The notes beneath the pieces were generated by a model, which saw only the letters and a program-made list of their open reading frames with translations, had not been told where the DNA came from and did no database searches. DNA of 64,000 nt from Callipepla californica brunnescens (lineage: Eukaryota; Chordata; Aves; Galliformes; Odontophoridae): NCBI GenBank assembly GCA_023055505.1, contig JALIRH010000001.1:14418967-14482966 (forward strand), in the 5' to 3' direction. The translations under genes were made by a program, and so were the position numbers. Shown here piece by piece: positions 14,401 to 28,089 of this stretch (position 1 is its first letter; every line of letters begins with the position of its first letter).

Positions 14401-15362
14401 CTCATTCATGATGTCTATGGGGAAAAAACCAGAATATTAATTTTCATGGTACACCACTCCAGTATTTCCATGTGTACTATGCGTCAATGTCTACATAAAA
14501 CTGTTTCTACATACTAGGACCAATATACCTGAAAATGTTCCGTGAATTGAACAGGAATCTTTCCACCAAAAAACTGCCAAATAGTAGGTCACCTCAAATG
14601 GATAATGAAATGTATAATTATGAGTGAGTTTTAATACACAGACTGAGTCCAACTTTGAAAGCTTTACATTGTTTGTATGCTATATTCCAGTCATAAATGA
14701 AATTTTAAAAGGTGCTTTATACCTCAAAAAGAATATTAAAACTTCAAAGTAATATGTATGTTTATTATGTTACCATGACGTACTATGTTGCTGAGGGTGT
14801 GTATGATTCTGATGGCCAAGAAAAACTTATTTACAGAGTGTGAAATTATGATTTATTGTTTTCTTTACTCACAGCACTAGTTTAATTGTGCTTTTACATT
14901 TTCCAGTAAAATTTTCACAGAGACCTATAGTCTGATAGAGCCAAGTTAAAAACAGCATTCAATGCTACGCCTTCTACTTAAGCCAAACAATTAATAAAAT
15001 ATTAAAAGGTACCCTAAGAGATACATCTATCATGTATAACAATATCAGTAGCAACAGTGTTAAAGTACGTAGGAACAGTTTCACCTGTGCCCCTGAAATA
15101 TCAGACCCGGAAGAAATCATGGCAATCTGTCTCTAAGGAGAGATTCACTCTTCTGTTTTGATACTGAAAATCAGCCAGTCAGACTCACTTCTAGGCTTAT
15201 GCAGATGTATTCTGTATCCCATGAATGAAGCTTACATTTTCATAACATGGTTGAAGGGTTACATCCTGTCCAAAACACAACATTGGACCTAGTTCCATCT
15301 GATGGATAGTTGTTTCCTTCAGCCCACAGTCACCATTGTCACGGTTGAGTTGCTTTCACCTA
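8482..15362. other. Unique DNA, no gene recognised
   Basis: No coding exon or recognisable transposon was seen in about 6.9 kb. Open frames are below about 90 codons and overlap on both strands (for example 11528-12090), as expected by chance in AT-rich DNA. Short A-rich tracts occur near 9031, 11409 and 13334. Nothing resembles a CpG island. Confidence 0.55.
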
Positions 15363-16445
15363 TCACAGAATTGTTCAGCTTGGAAGAGATGCCAGGTCTC
15401 TATACCCCTGCCCACTCCCCCAGATGCTGCAGTGTCAACACTGAATTCAGGCTGAGTCAATCAGGTCTTCATCCAGTCTTGGAAGCCTCCAAGGTTATAG
15501 GCACTGCAAACTCTCCGACCATTCTACTTCAGTGCTCCACTATTCTCATAACAAAAATATTATCACTGTACCATTTCAGAAAATCTCATGTATCAATTGT
15601 TGGTCACTCTTTCATCTTCTCACTGTGCAAGCCAGTAAAAAATCCTGGCTCTGTGCTGCCAGTGTTCTCTAATGTTCCCGATCCAGCTAAACAAGCTCAG
15701 ACAGCTCCTTCCACACAGGAAGAATGCTTCATCCTCGGTGTGTTTTGGTGGCTATTTGCTGAACTCATTCCAGTTAATGGATGTTTTTACTGTCCTGAAG
15801 GGCTCGAAACTGGACGCAGGTTTCCAGAAGTGAGCTAATTAGCACTAAGCTGATTATGCTCTTCCTTTGATCTAGTTGAATCAGTCCTATTCTTACAGCC
15901 AAGTCCACTATTAGTCAGCATCACTGTTATCCAGGTGTGACTCATGTTTAGCTTACTGTCCACCAAGGATTCCTAGTAGCTTTCCAACACACTCTCTATC
16001 CATCCAGACAGTATCCAGCCAGCACTAATGCAGGGTTATGTCTGTCCAAGATGCAAGTCTTTGCATTTGTCCCTGTTGAATTTCACTTAGTTCCTTGCTT
16101 CATCTAGCTTGCCAGGTCCATCTGGATAGCAGCCCTGCCATCAAGGCTATCTACTCCCAGACAGCGTTGTATAAAAATATGATGAGCATATCTTCACTCT
16201 TCTCCAAGTTCTTAATGAAATATTAAATAGGATCAGTCCTGGGACAGATCCCTTAAAAACTTCATTTGTAAGTATTCACCCAAGGTGAAGTGTGGATGGT
16301 GAATCACCACACTTTTACAAGTAACCAACCCAGCATTTCATCCGCCTTGTAGTCTACACATCTATACTGTAACATCCCAACAGTATTATAAGAATGGGAG
16401 ACGTATCAAAATCCTTGCTAATGTAATGGTGGATGACACAACCTA
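15363..16445 (-). mobile_element. Old, diverged CR1-family LINE copy
   Basis: The plus strand reads as the complement of a CR1-family element from its 3' end inwards. At 15363-15400 is a terminus of the form CACAGAATTGTTCAGCTTGG followed by AGAG. At 15480-15560 is the region complementary to the short conserved block before the 3' UTR. At 15620-15840 lies the block after the reverse transcriptase, and at 15925-16440 the complement of the reverse transcriptase C-terminal part, recognisable at 16060-16130 and 16200-16250. Similarity is patchy with many small indels, so this is clearly older than the other CR1 copies in the window. A 178-codon plus-strand ORF (15302-15838) runs antisense across it and is not a gene. 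The family call is by recognition, and I cannot name the subfamily. Confidence 0.7.
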
Positions 16446-16576
16446 CTAAGAAAATCTGATGAATTATTTGCATAATGTTCTACAACAGAAATATTTTCAT
16501 TTCATATTTTCAACACAGTTTGTTTATTCACTCCTTCTAGGAGACAGCTATTGTAGCTGATAATGAGCTGATACGA

Positions 16577-16590
16577 GCTGCTATAGCAGC
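16577..16590. repeat. Perfect 14-bp palindrome
   Basis: GCTGCTATAGCAGC is fully self-complementary. Related AGCTG words occur just upstream (16553-16580), so the segment is locally repetitive. No transposon context was seen. Confidence 0.65.
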
Positions 16591-17300
16591 AAATTCTGTG
16601 CACTCTAACACTGATTAAAGTACTTCACACCATCATTTCTGATATAACAAGTAAAGATCATAAAATTCACCTGAATATCATTGAAATTCAGAGGTAAATT
16701 TCCTTTGACTACTCTTCCAGACTCCTGGCGAAGACATTTCCAGACATCTGGGTGGCTGAATCCCTACTACAAAGCTGAGCATGTGCTTGCACACTGCTGT
16801 ATTGCGAGCAGAGATGGTATATTTCATTAGGGGAAGAATGCAGATTGAGGTGCTACAGAGAAGATGGGGAATTTTGAAAAACTTTTGGCAGACTTCTGGA
16901 ATATAATGCATGCAGTTAATTCAAGACCTATATTTCACACACTGAATAATATGCACATCTGCAACTTCCCTGAAATCCCTCAGAACATTAATTCTCAAAA
17001 ACTATGTACATACTTAATTGCCTGATCGATTAGGGCCCTAACTGAATAGGGAAGTGCTGTGATGCAGCAGACCGACACCTGAGGCTGTAGGGCTTATCTC
17101 ATCCAAAACTAGACATCTATAGCAGAAGCATATATCTCAACTAGCTACTATAGGCCCCCTTCATAATTAATGGAGAGAAATAGACACTTCTAGGGTGAAA
17201 TTTATCAGTCTTGCTTTAAATATTTGCTCTAGGAAGAGATGAATTACACACATCAGGTGTGCATTTTCCCAGCTGGTTTAAAGAGGATTAAGGTGTCTAC

Positions 17301-17337
17301 CTTGGAGGCAGGATCTTTCTTTGGATCCTGCTCCAAG
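17301..17337. repeat. GC-rich hairpin, 14-bp stem with 8-nt loop
   Basis: CTTGGAGGCAGGATC (17301-17315) pairs with GATCCTGCTCCAAG (17324-17337), with one unpaired base in the left arm. The G/C-rich stem is unusual for this AT-rich region. The 300 bp upstream (17030-17300) has the texture of an old interspersed repeat that I cannot classify. Confidence 0.7.
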
Positions 17338-17921
17338 TAAAGTCTCTGGTCAGACTTTAGGAAAGGCTGTTGGCAACTTGTAATGTTGTAGTAGGCGTAA
17401 TTTCTTCTGAGTCCTGTTCTGTACTTCTTGGTTCATTTTCTGATCAAATTTGCCCTAGTATCTGTCCTCAGATAATCTACATAGCCTGCTCCTAATCCTG
17501 TCCCCTCATCTCTTGATTTTAAATATCTGATTCCCTAGCCTTGCTTGCATCTGTGTTAGGTTTCTGCCCTGTACCTTAAGGTTGGAATATACAGATGTTT
17601 TTTTCTGGTCTTCCTACCTAACTTGTCATTTTCTTCCTAGTGATGACACTAAATTTTCTATTCAGTTTTCAGAAACAAGTAAAAAATCATGAGATTTTTA
17701 AACATTTAAATAAAGGAGGGGAGGAGAAGCAGAAAAAGACAGGTCCTCGGTCCTCTGAAGTGATATTACAGCCCTTTCCTTTCATCCTTACCTGTCCATC
17801 CTCAAAATTACATGTATATTTGCATCCTTTGGCTGATCAGTAAACTATTAAACATGACGCATAAAAGAATTTCAAGTTTTATTGGATGGGAAATTAATTG
17901 TTATATACAACGCAGCTGTGT

Positions 17922-17953
17922 AAAAAAAAAAAAAAAAAGAAAGAAAAAAAAAG
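17922..17953 (+). repeat. Poly-A / A-rich tract
   Basis: An 18-base A run is followed by AAAG interruptions. There is no CR1 or other retroposon body upstream that I can recognise, so I treat it as a simple repeat. Confidence 0.85.
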
Positions 17954-20900
17954 AATTACAAGAAACATTATTGTTCAGAGCATGCCTTTTGTCATTAGCA
18001 TCCAAAGGGGCCCTGCTATTGCCCTATTCAAACACTCAAGAATGTTAATGTCCATAATGGTGACCTAATCAGTTTAGGTGTATCATCCAAACAGTTTCAT
18101 AGAAGCAATTGCGAGAATGTCATTGAGGACTTGCTAATGTAGTGTGCTTCAGCATGTATTCAGAGCAGGACAGAGTATGATGGGTGGCAGCTATGTTATA
18201 TTTCTTTACAAAAACTACTAATCTCTTCCATAAAATAGCATTCTAAAACAAGCTTTCATTTGGTGTTTAAACAGGTAAAGCATATATATACTGTTAGATT
18301 CACAATCTGGTAAACCATCACATGAAAACACCAAATTTTGAGCTTGAGATCTGAAGGCATACCCACAAAATATGCCATGCTATCTACTAATTATACAGCT
18401 GCATGAAAATAGGTGCTTGAATCCTTTGCCCTATGTGTGTCAGTAAATGTGAACATGAGAAAATTTCTCCTAAGCTGAAAATTGTAAACTATTAACCAAT
18501 AAAACATATACAATCAATTCAAAACACCTCTTTATTTTTTTCCTTCATTTCATATTTAGAAAATTAGAGCAACATAAGCAGATCTTACAGCAAATGCCTT
18601 GAATAATGTTCTAATTTTATGCAAAAACAGCTGAGGAATCTGATACTAATTTTGAAGTAGTAAGGAAGGCTCCATGCAAAGTGATTTCACAGAAAGGTAA
18701 ATAAAATATTTGTGTCACACTAACAAAATTAGTTAAGGTTAAAGTTGCAACCATGGGCATATTATGGAGTTTATTCTCATGCTCATAACTGAAAAATTCC
18801 AACACTGCATAAATGAAGTAATTTGATAAAAATTCCTCAGCTTTCTGCACTCAAGTAAGTTCTTCAGAATGTTTGGTACAAGGAAAACAAAAGTTAGAAA
18901 CAGATGTTCTCCCTTCATTTGCTTAGGAAACATTTCCCCAAATTAATTCATGTCCCTCTCATTCAATACAGAGATTACTCTTTAGACATCTTATGTTTTA
19001 ATCATCAATGAGGATATAAAGAGTACACCAGGCAACAATAAATTAATGACTGACAACAATAACAATTAAATGGAACTACCAGAATGTGAAAATGCTTCTA
19101 GAGCTATTATGTAAAATACACAAGACTAGAAATTCTGTTTTTCTTAGCTTGAGATCATTTACAGCTCTGCATTTGTTAATGAAATGGATGTTTTGATTAA
19201 AGCAAACCATGTGAAAAACTGCAAGTTCAATCACATTGAAGGTGAAAATGGCCTGCATATCAACCAGGCTTCAGTTGTTGCTTTTATGGTCTAAAATGTA
19301 ACCACTATATTTTTGTTAGGTTTTTAGCTCAGATGATCTGAAAAGTTTTGTAGGGCATGATGCAGCCCATTCACTGATATGCAAAGAGTGCTGAATGAAG
19401 ACATGTAGGAGCATAGTAGGGGTGGAGATCTATGGAAGATGGAGGGGGCCAATCCTGCAGCTGTTTCACCACACTGCTATGGACATGTCCAGGGCTTATC
19501 CCAGGCAGCCACGCATGACCCCTAGGTGGCCAAACAGGATCCTAGCCCAACCATCCAGAGGTCGTGCTGCCTCCCATCCCCTGTTCTGTTCATCAGTGCA
19601 GGCACCAGCAGCCTTCTCAAGTTTAATTTTATAAAGCAATCTCTCCCTTGCTTATGCTCACCTAAGTGTTTCCTGAGCTAAAATAAAAATAAAACTATCT
19701 TCTAAAGTTTCTTTCAGACAAAAACCAGCCAGATCTGTTTCTCCTATGATGCTATCAATTTTCAAAAGAATCTGTTGAAGTATTTATGAGACATTGTGCA
19801 CTTATCCATGCAGGGCAGAACTGGAACGTCTGTGAACTGCTTTTGTCATTCTTACACTTAGATTTTCAGAGAAGTTCTCCATCCAATGATGGACTTTATG
19901 GTCTTCTGGGTTATGTATGGACAAGCAGTGTAGCTCAGCAGAAGATCTGCAAAACAAAACAAAACAAAAAAAGTTGTTTAAGATTTATTGTGCCAAGTGT
20001 ACACATTTCAAGGGGAATTTAATTTGGATTGGTCTTTGTGTTGCCTATGAGCTCTGCTCCTTATTGGAGTTGGTGTATTTGGGGGAATATATCCTAGTTT
20101 AGTTCAATTATAAAGGAATCTGGTTTACATTCTCCAAGGCGATTGCATGATCTGACCAATACTCTTTTAAGTCCACAAACAGTTACACTATGGGCTACAG
20201 AAGAAACTGCAATACCCAGAGTGATTTATTTTGTGGGCAAGTGAAACTAGCAGAAATGCTAGTGTTGCTTTTTGTTGATGTTTTGAATGAATTAGGAGCT
20301 ACTTGTCAGAAACTGTTTTTAGCTAGCAGTTAATTTTAAATTAGGTCTTCATGATGGAATTGAGATGGAAAGGTGTGTAGGTCCTAGTCCTAGTCCTAGT
20401 ACTGACAGGTAAATCAGATGGTGTTTCTTCTCTCATGACATTGTAGTTCTTCTCTTCTCTATACACAACCAGTGTGCAGTGAAAAAATGTCACTTGTGTT
20501 GTTTCGGTCCATATTTTCCCATCCAGGTTAAGAGTATATACTTTGAAGAAGCAGGAGGAACAGCATGCTATGAAACAAACTAGTGGTGATCAGGTGAAAT
20601 AACTGTGTCTTCAAAGGTGGGATACCTTCCAGACATCCTGTCTGATTCTTTTATAGGGGAAGTGACTAAATATGACAATTCAGCTCATTCTGGTCTCTGA
20701 TATAACAAGTTTCAGAAATAACTGAAACTATCTTCACTTGAAAGTACAAATCCTGTATAAACAAGGGTTTTAGAAATATATTCTTGTCCTTAAATGAAAA
20801 TGCGGGCTGTTTTCAGATGACTTAATCAGGTTCACCTTTTAGGCTTTCTAAAAAACAAAACATAACCAAAAAAAGAAAAAAAGTAAATAAAATTATCCCT

Positions 20901-23348
20901 GAAAATTGTACTCTCTGTTACAATCCAGTACAGCACCCTGCCCTGTCAAATATATGTTTTATGCTGTTTTTACATTTTCCTCATCTCTTCAGTAATTTTT
21001 TTCTTTCAGCTATATACTGTTATCACATATGATCTGATTTCAAGGAGCAAAAAAATGTCTATTTGTAATAAAGCTGTTTGAGCTATTTAAAATCTGCTTT
21101 CCAGATTATCCTGGTTTTGTCACATCAGAATTTTGCTTTAAAACAGATCAGGAAAGCTTTATCAGGTTTTACCTTGCCCAAAGTGAGTTAGGGGACAGGC
21201 TTACTCACAGGAAAGTAATGTGAAGCAGAGATCTTCATCTCTATGTCACCAGCTGAAATTCAGCAAAGGTCACTAGTGATAACCAACTGGGTTTTTGATG
21301 GACTAATGAAATTAGCTGATGGTCTTGTTACAGTGACTAGTGGACAGATGTCCTTATTATAAAAAGCATTAAACCAATTGATAACCTCTCTTGGTCAACT
21401 CAACTGAGAAATGAGTAACTGAATGAGATACAGGTGCTCAACTACTTTCTCACATCAACACTTGGCACCTGGAAAATAAGTTTAAGGGCATGTTGCCAGA
21501 GGTTAAGTGTGTTCCATCTACTCTGAAGCTGAAAGATTTCAGACACCTAGGCTATTAGTTTCTCACGTTTCTTAAATGCCATGCAATTCCAATTTTTGTT
21601 TTAGAAAAAAATAAAGAAATTATACTGATACAATCTAAAATTATAATCAATCTAGGCAACCAGGAAAAATTAAAATATTTGAAAATAACTCTGGAAATAG
21701 TGGATACAATAATATGATTAAGCTATAATTTTGTGAGCTTCTACTAGTATCAATTTCTTGCTGGTTTTCTGATGCACTTTCCCTATATGTTTTTCCTACA
21801 GGAATCAAAATGTTTGTGTCATATAAAAAGAGAGGTGCTGTGGATTTGCTCTCTGGAGTTGGAATTTAAACTCTGTACATCTTCATTAAAAGGAGTGATA
21901 GAAAACTTTACTTAAAATTCCCCTTTAGGAACAAATTCTTTCTTTCATTGTTAAAAGCTATTTATTTTAAAAATATCATTTTTATTTGTCATATCTTCAG
22001 CATTGCAAGCTATTTTTCAAGTTGATTTTACCAACTCGTTTAATTATCAGCCCATTCGGACTTTATATATAAAGAAAGATATTGCCAGCATTGAGTCTAC
22101 AAGCCAGAAACTTACTGCTTCTTCCCAAAACAAGCAGAATGCACTTCAGCAGTTTTTCTTGCACTGTACTTAAATCAGATTTCCCTGGGGCTTATGAAAC
22201 TAGTGCATTTAGTGGAGACTGTTAGTTCATTCATCAAACATATGATATAAACCACTCTGTTATGCACCTTCAAACAAAATAACAAGATAAAAGAGGAAGA
22301 AAGAAAAGATGTGCGCACAAAGGTAACAGTGCTCACTGAAGGACATGCTTTTTAGTGCCTGGCTATATAAAAACATGTTCACACAAACAACTGTCATAGC
22401 AATTATTTATGATTAAAAAACATGGGAATGTTGTGGTGACTTTGCATTAGAAGCCTAGTATATGTCAATTGTTTTATTCATGATAAACAGATCATTTAGT
22501 TGGAAAAATCCCATCTGCCTAGATATATCTCTTATTATTTATGAGAACCATGTTTAGGAATGCAGGCAGCACATGTGCATAATTAATCCTGAAGAGAATT
22601 AGACATTGTTTGATTCACAGCTGAATGCAATTAGCATTAGGAAGTTTACATATGTTGGCAATAACACAGATTAGCAACTAAAGTGCTTGTTAAAAAATTT
22701 AACCTGAGGCTGCTGGAGCAGACCTCTCTTAATGATGCTTTAAATGTTGTTGATGAAGTAATAATCAATTTTGTTTTATAAATAGTAAATCAAGAATTTA
22801 GGTCTAATTAGCTGTGCTACAGATCACTTCACTTACATATCCAATGTACATGTGATGTATGCTGTGAACTTTCTTTGAGTCTGGTGTGCAAACAGTTGTT
22901 AAGGGAAAGATGTGATCCCTTCTGTTAAAAAAAAAAAAATCACAGATGGGGAGGAATGAGATGTCTGTGCTGGGAGTGACTCTATGCTCCTGGCACTCAA
23001 GAAGGAAAGAGCTTTTCCTTTGTCATTTCAGAGCTTTTAACTGAGGGATGAAGAAACAATGCCTTGCCTGCCTTTTTAAAATATAATAATTAGATTATAA
23101 TTCACAGTCTGTGAAATGAAGCCCTCTAATGGAGAAGGAGGAGGAAGAGAGAATGTAAGTGATGAAAGTGAGGAGGCAAAGTAAAATTGAGCTGTAATTG
23201 TTTTCACTTCAACTTTAAGAAGTTCAACATTAATTAAAATGTTTCTGCACCACTCACCACCAGATTGGCACAAAAAAGGGCTGGCTGGTATGCAGCTGCT
23301 GACTGGCAGGGACGTCAGCAAGACAGCTGCCAAGAAGGCTGCAGCTTC

Positions 23349-23392
23349 ACATACACACCCGCATACACACAGAGAGAGCCCCCACACACCCC
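23349..23392 (+). repeat. CA-rich imperfect dinucleotide repeat
   Basis: Interrupted CACA runs with an internal AGAGAGAG. It lies within a locally GC-richer segment (23240-23400) that encodes nothing recognisable. Confidence 0.75.
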
Positions 23393-26300
23393 TACATAGT
23401 CTAAAGATGTTAAAATTAAAGCAAGCAGTGCTAGTTCTATTCAAAACATTAAAGTGAGAAAGAGGAGGAAATTGATATTTCCTAAAACAATTAAGATAGT
23501 TTGAAAATCGTTCCAACATCTTTACCATTACTTTGGCTTAGTGTTTCTTTTTCTCATCTGAAGTTCTGTTTACTCCTATTGGAGATTTTTAGAGACAAAG
23601 ACTCCAGTTGACTACCGAACAAGTCCTACAGGTCAACAGCAGTTGGATATTTGCAGAGTTTTCTTTCCCTTCAGCTATGTATTCTTATTGAGCTAAAAAT
23701 TTTTAAGTTTTAAGAAGTGCTCCTTGAGATGTGTTGTGCAATCCCTCCTTGTATCAGAGGAACTCCGAATGGTACCAATTACCCTCAGTGAATGAAATTA
23801 TAGCAGGATCCTCCAGCCCTTCTTTCTTTTTAAGCATGCCTGCGTGTCCCTGTATCTAGTGCCAGGATGGGCATGCCTCTAGCATTAAGCTCTCCCTCCT
23901 CATCGGTCTGGGAAGCCTATCTCAGCTAGCCAGGAAAATTTTAAAGTAGCTGGAGGAAGAGGAAGCAAGCAGTGAGCCAGAGCTGACTTTGCTTCCACCA
24001 AAGCCAAAAGAAACCCATTTTGCATGTGACGACACAAAAGGGCATTTCCTACTCACTCATCTACATCCCAGCCAGAGATTGTAAATAATCTTGAAAAGGA
24101 GTCAGGGCTAAACTGGAAAAGGCATTTAGGTTCCTAAAAATGGGAAAATGTGCTAGCAGGCATTCAAGAATGAGTAAGAGCTCTCATCATAGGAATAGCA
24201 TAAAGTGTGGAGTGGCTTTGATTGGCCATGTTTCCTTCGGGAGGCATGGAAAAGAGCAGCCACCCCAGATTTCCCTGGTGCACAGCAAGCTCTCCCATAG
24301 CTCTGGAAGAGAGCTGGGAAGGCTTAGTCTACAGGGAAACACTGCACGTGTGTGTGATTGCTGAGTGGCTTCCTCTGCTAGAAATAATTCCTAAGTGCTG
24401 CTCAATCGCATGATTTAATATCCTTCGTATCGGTTCTGTAGGCTGTGTGGGAGCTCTTCATGCTCCCCTGAGTCACTTCCACTGATAATACTGTCATCAT
24501 TGCCGCAGTTTTTGTATGGAAGGATTTTGGAGAGATAGTTGTCTGCATTCAAATTTAATTTTCATTTTTTTGGAGGAGCCACTCCATAAAAATCATAATT
24601 CTAAGGCACCATGGCGGTAGCAATGTTAAGAAATGTCTAAGATAGCCTGTTTGTTTATCTTTGTTTAGCAGATAGAGACAGATGATAGAAACAGAATACC
24701 TTCCATATCAGGAGACTGAAGTGAATTAATAGACTGCTGTATCTCACAAGAAAGGAATGAAGGAACAAATGAATGAATGAACTTTGACTTTTCTTAAGTA
24801 GACAGGGCAGCCAGGCTCTGACTGATGTTTACAAAAGTATATGTGTTTGAAGCAGCACCATATGGAGAACTGGGGAGAGTTTAAGGGTTAAGCAGGAAGA
24901 GCCTTAGGAACCAAAAAACCTAGAAAAAAATCAACTATAAAATGCATTTATCATCTTTCATAGAAAAGAAATTCTCATGAGCTTAAAAATAGTGGCAATT
25001 TCTATAGAAGGTGCTGAAAAAAGTTACAAATTAGATCATAAGGAGGATAAATAGAATTAACACTACAGTGGATGATTTCAGTGCATCCAGTTATTAATTA
25101 TAACAATCCATTGGGCAATGAGAAGAAATATTCTTATTCTCATGCTGTGCATGCTTATAGATGAAGGAGTATGTTTCAGGTCATTAGAATTCCTACAGTG
25201 GAGGCCATTGCCTCTGTTTATGGCTTGAAACAATAAGACCCTTAAGCAGATGCCTAGCTTCAGAAGGCTGAACATTGCTAACCGATTCTAAAATAGTATC
25301 TTCAATGTGCATTAGCAAATCTAGAAGTAAAAGGATTGTTTATGATGATTTTTTCAATCAAAACTAGAGGAATTCAGGTCAGAAGTAAATTTGTGGAAAA
25401 TGCACATTTTACATTTTTACCATTTCTATAAGGTGAATAATAAGGTTTTCATTCAATTTCTTTTCTTCTGTTCTGTGATATTTTGTTGAAGTTCTTTGCT
25501 GCATTTTGATTTCTTAAAAACACTACAAATGTATAAAAAGAGGAGCCAAAACAGATGCTATTATTGACAGAAGAGCAGAGGTAGCATATTCCACTTTCAG
25601 CTAATTATAATCACATTCATAATTTCTGCAAGAAATGGGAAGAGATGTCACAATCTAAATTATTCTGTATTAGCTTTAGGAGGACAAACATTTGTTGTTG
25701 ACAAGTATTTGATCTGTCTCATAATTCTGTCACTGCGACAAACTAAAACTGTATTTTATTCTCCATTCCTGTGATCTTTCACCTAGATAAGAACCAACAC
25801 CTGGCATCTTTTCAAATTTTCTTTTTTCTTTACATCAGTGGCAGAAGTTAAAAAGGTAACATGAAAAGAAAGATGAAAAAGAAATGCTGTTCAAATTGAA
25901 GGACTGTAGTTTCAAGTTTCAATCCTGTATCAAAACATCTCCGCCTCATCTTCTTTCTCAGTCATCACAAATGAAAAGTACAAAGAAGTACACAAACATC
26001 AGTACAATGCTGTGTGTGTACTGCTATCCAAAAATCACAGTTACAAAATTATACCTGACATATCAAAAACTGACAGTCACATCCTCAAGATTTTCTTCTG
26101 TTCGTTCCCATGGACCTTCTTTATTAATAAATCTGACACATAAAAAGCATCTGTATGACTAAAGTGTCAGTTACTGGAAAGACCGTTTTGATCTACTTCT
26201 TAACTTTTAGAAGAAATATTCTCTTTTTTATGAAGAGAGGATCCGTTCACTGACTGCCAGCTTTCAAATGACCACCTCTTGAAGTTTAATTTTAAGTTTT

Positions 26301-28089
26301 AAATAAATATTGTATGCATGCAGAATAATTATGATGCTCTACAGAGACACTGTATAATGACATTGATTCTTTTTTATCTAAAAATGACAAACCCTTGAGG
26401 TGGCTAAGTCTGAATTTGCCACATATATATGGAGGTTCATTCCACATGTTAAATCGTTAGAAATTGTTCATGTTTCTGTCACTAAATAGGTAGCAAAGTG
26501 TCCATCGTAAACTTCAATTTTTGGCTGCTTAAAACTTATCTATAAAAATTGGCTTCAGTAAAATATTTGGTAGGAATGTTTTATTTGTGGAATAACTGTT
26601 CTTTTAAAAATAATATGTAACTTAGTAATTCATCCCTAGTACTTTGGAACTACAGAAAAGCAAGTTTATTGGTTTTGTATACATGTCGAGAGTCATCATA
26701 AAAACAAACATTATCCTTTACTAATGACTGTTGTGAAGACATTACTATGAAGACATACAGCTATTTTAATATATAAAAGAATCAGAAATCCTAACTTAAA
26801 TTTGAAAATTAATGTTTGTGCACATCAAGCACCTTCTCATATTATTTGTTATATTTAGTATATATATTGTTATATTTAGTATATCTACATAAATGTTCTG
26901 ATTTAATAACTATATTCCCTCATCCTCTCCCAAAATTATTTTCAGTACCAAAACTAAAAAGAAAATAAAATATATAAAGATAAAGCCAAGCTCATATGAT
27001 TCATATGGTTCATATCTTAGGTTAGCACACTTTTACCTAGAAAGAGTAGGGTCTTTTACTGAGCATAGAAACGTACATATGTACATACATACAAATGCAT
27101 AAAAATATCACTGACAATTTGAATACCCACATTTGCTTTAAAACTGTCAGAAATTGAGTTGTTGCTATAAGTTTGTTCTTCATAGTAAAAAATAGCAATG
27201 ATATATATAACAATAATTGTACTGTTAATCGTGAATTGTTCTTAAATAGTAATAATTATAGTCATGACAGAAATAATTAAGTTATTTATATTCCAATCCA
27301 AAATACAAATTTTGGAAACTACCATCATAGAAGTGCTGAGATCTGAGGGGAGAAAGTTGAACTCTATTGTAAATATCCAGAAAAAAATATATCCACTGGA
27401 ACATTAACTCCCATTGGAAAATTGATTTATCTTAAATGCAGCTGGAATGTACTCATCCAGTACTGTGTGATATGGAACTCCTACAACCTTTCTTGGGGTT
27501 AGAGACGGATGCATTTGTAAAGCAAGCCATTGCACCTAACTAAACATCTATTTTGTTGAAAAAGAGTATGCTTTCATCCATTAAGGCCTAGCAGAATAAA
27601 AGCCTAACTTTTATACAGCTCTTTTTAAAAGATATATTCTTACCTATTGTTCCGGGATACATAATGACAACAGATTAATTTCCTAACATTTCAGTAGTTA
27701 TTCCCATGCATATACATGAAACCCAAATTACCCATCTTTAATAATAGTCAAAATTAATACTCCTGACAGAAAGCACACCACATGAGACTGGATCATATAG
27801 ACTAAAATTGCAACTGGTTTTCCATTACATTTCATACGGTTGGTAGGCATTACTAAAACAATGAACAAAGTCTCTCCTGCCTCAAAAGGCTCACAGAAAT
27901 TTTCACCTGAAGAACATACCCTACTGATATTCCATGGATAAGTCAAGAATATTATCCAGTGAGCAGAAGAACTCACTGCTCTATGAGAGCAGAATTTCTT
28001 GCGAGAAGCTCCCTGTGACAATTTATCACAGAGTAAAATTCATCTTACTTGCTGTGAGCTCTCCATGTGAGAACCAAATGAGGGTAGGA

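Noticed and set aside
15302..15838. 178-codon plus-strand ORF
   Set aside because: It runs antisense across the 3' part of an old CR1-family element. No domain, and its composition is explained by the repeat.
20379..20402. Short tandem TCCTAG-like repeat resembling a telomeric unit
   Set aside because: The unit is not TTAGGG, and three to four copies are within chance or slippage.
23076..23528. 150-codon minus-strand ORF
   Set aside because: Its core is a low-complexity cysteine/valine stretch read through a CA-rich repeat. No domain or splice context.
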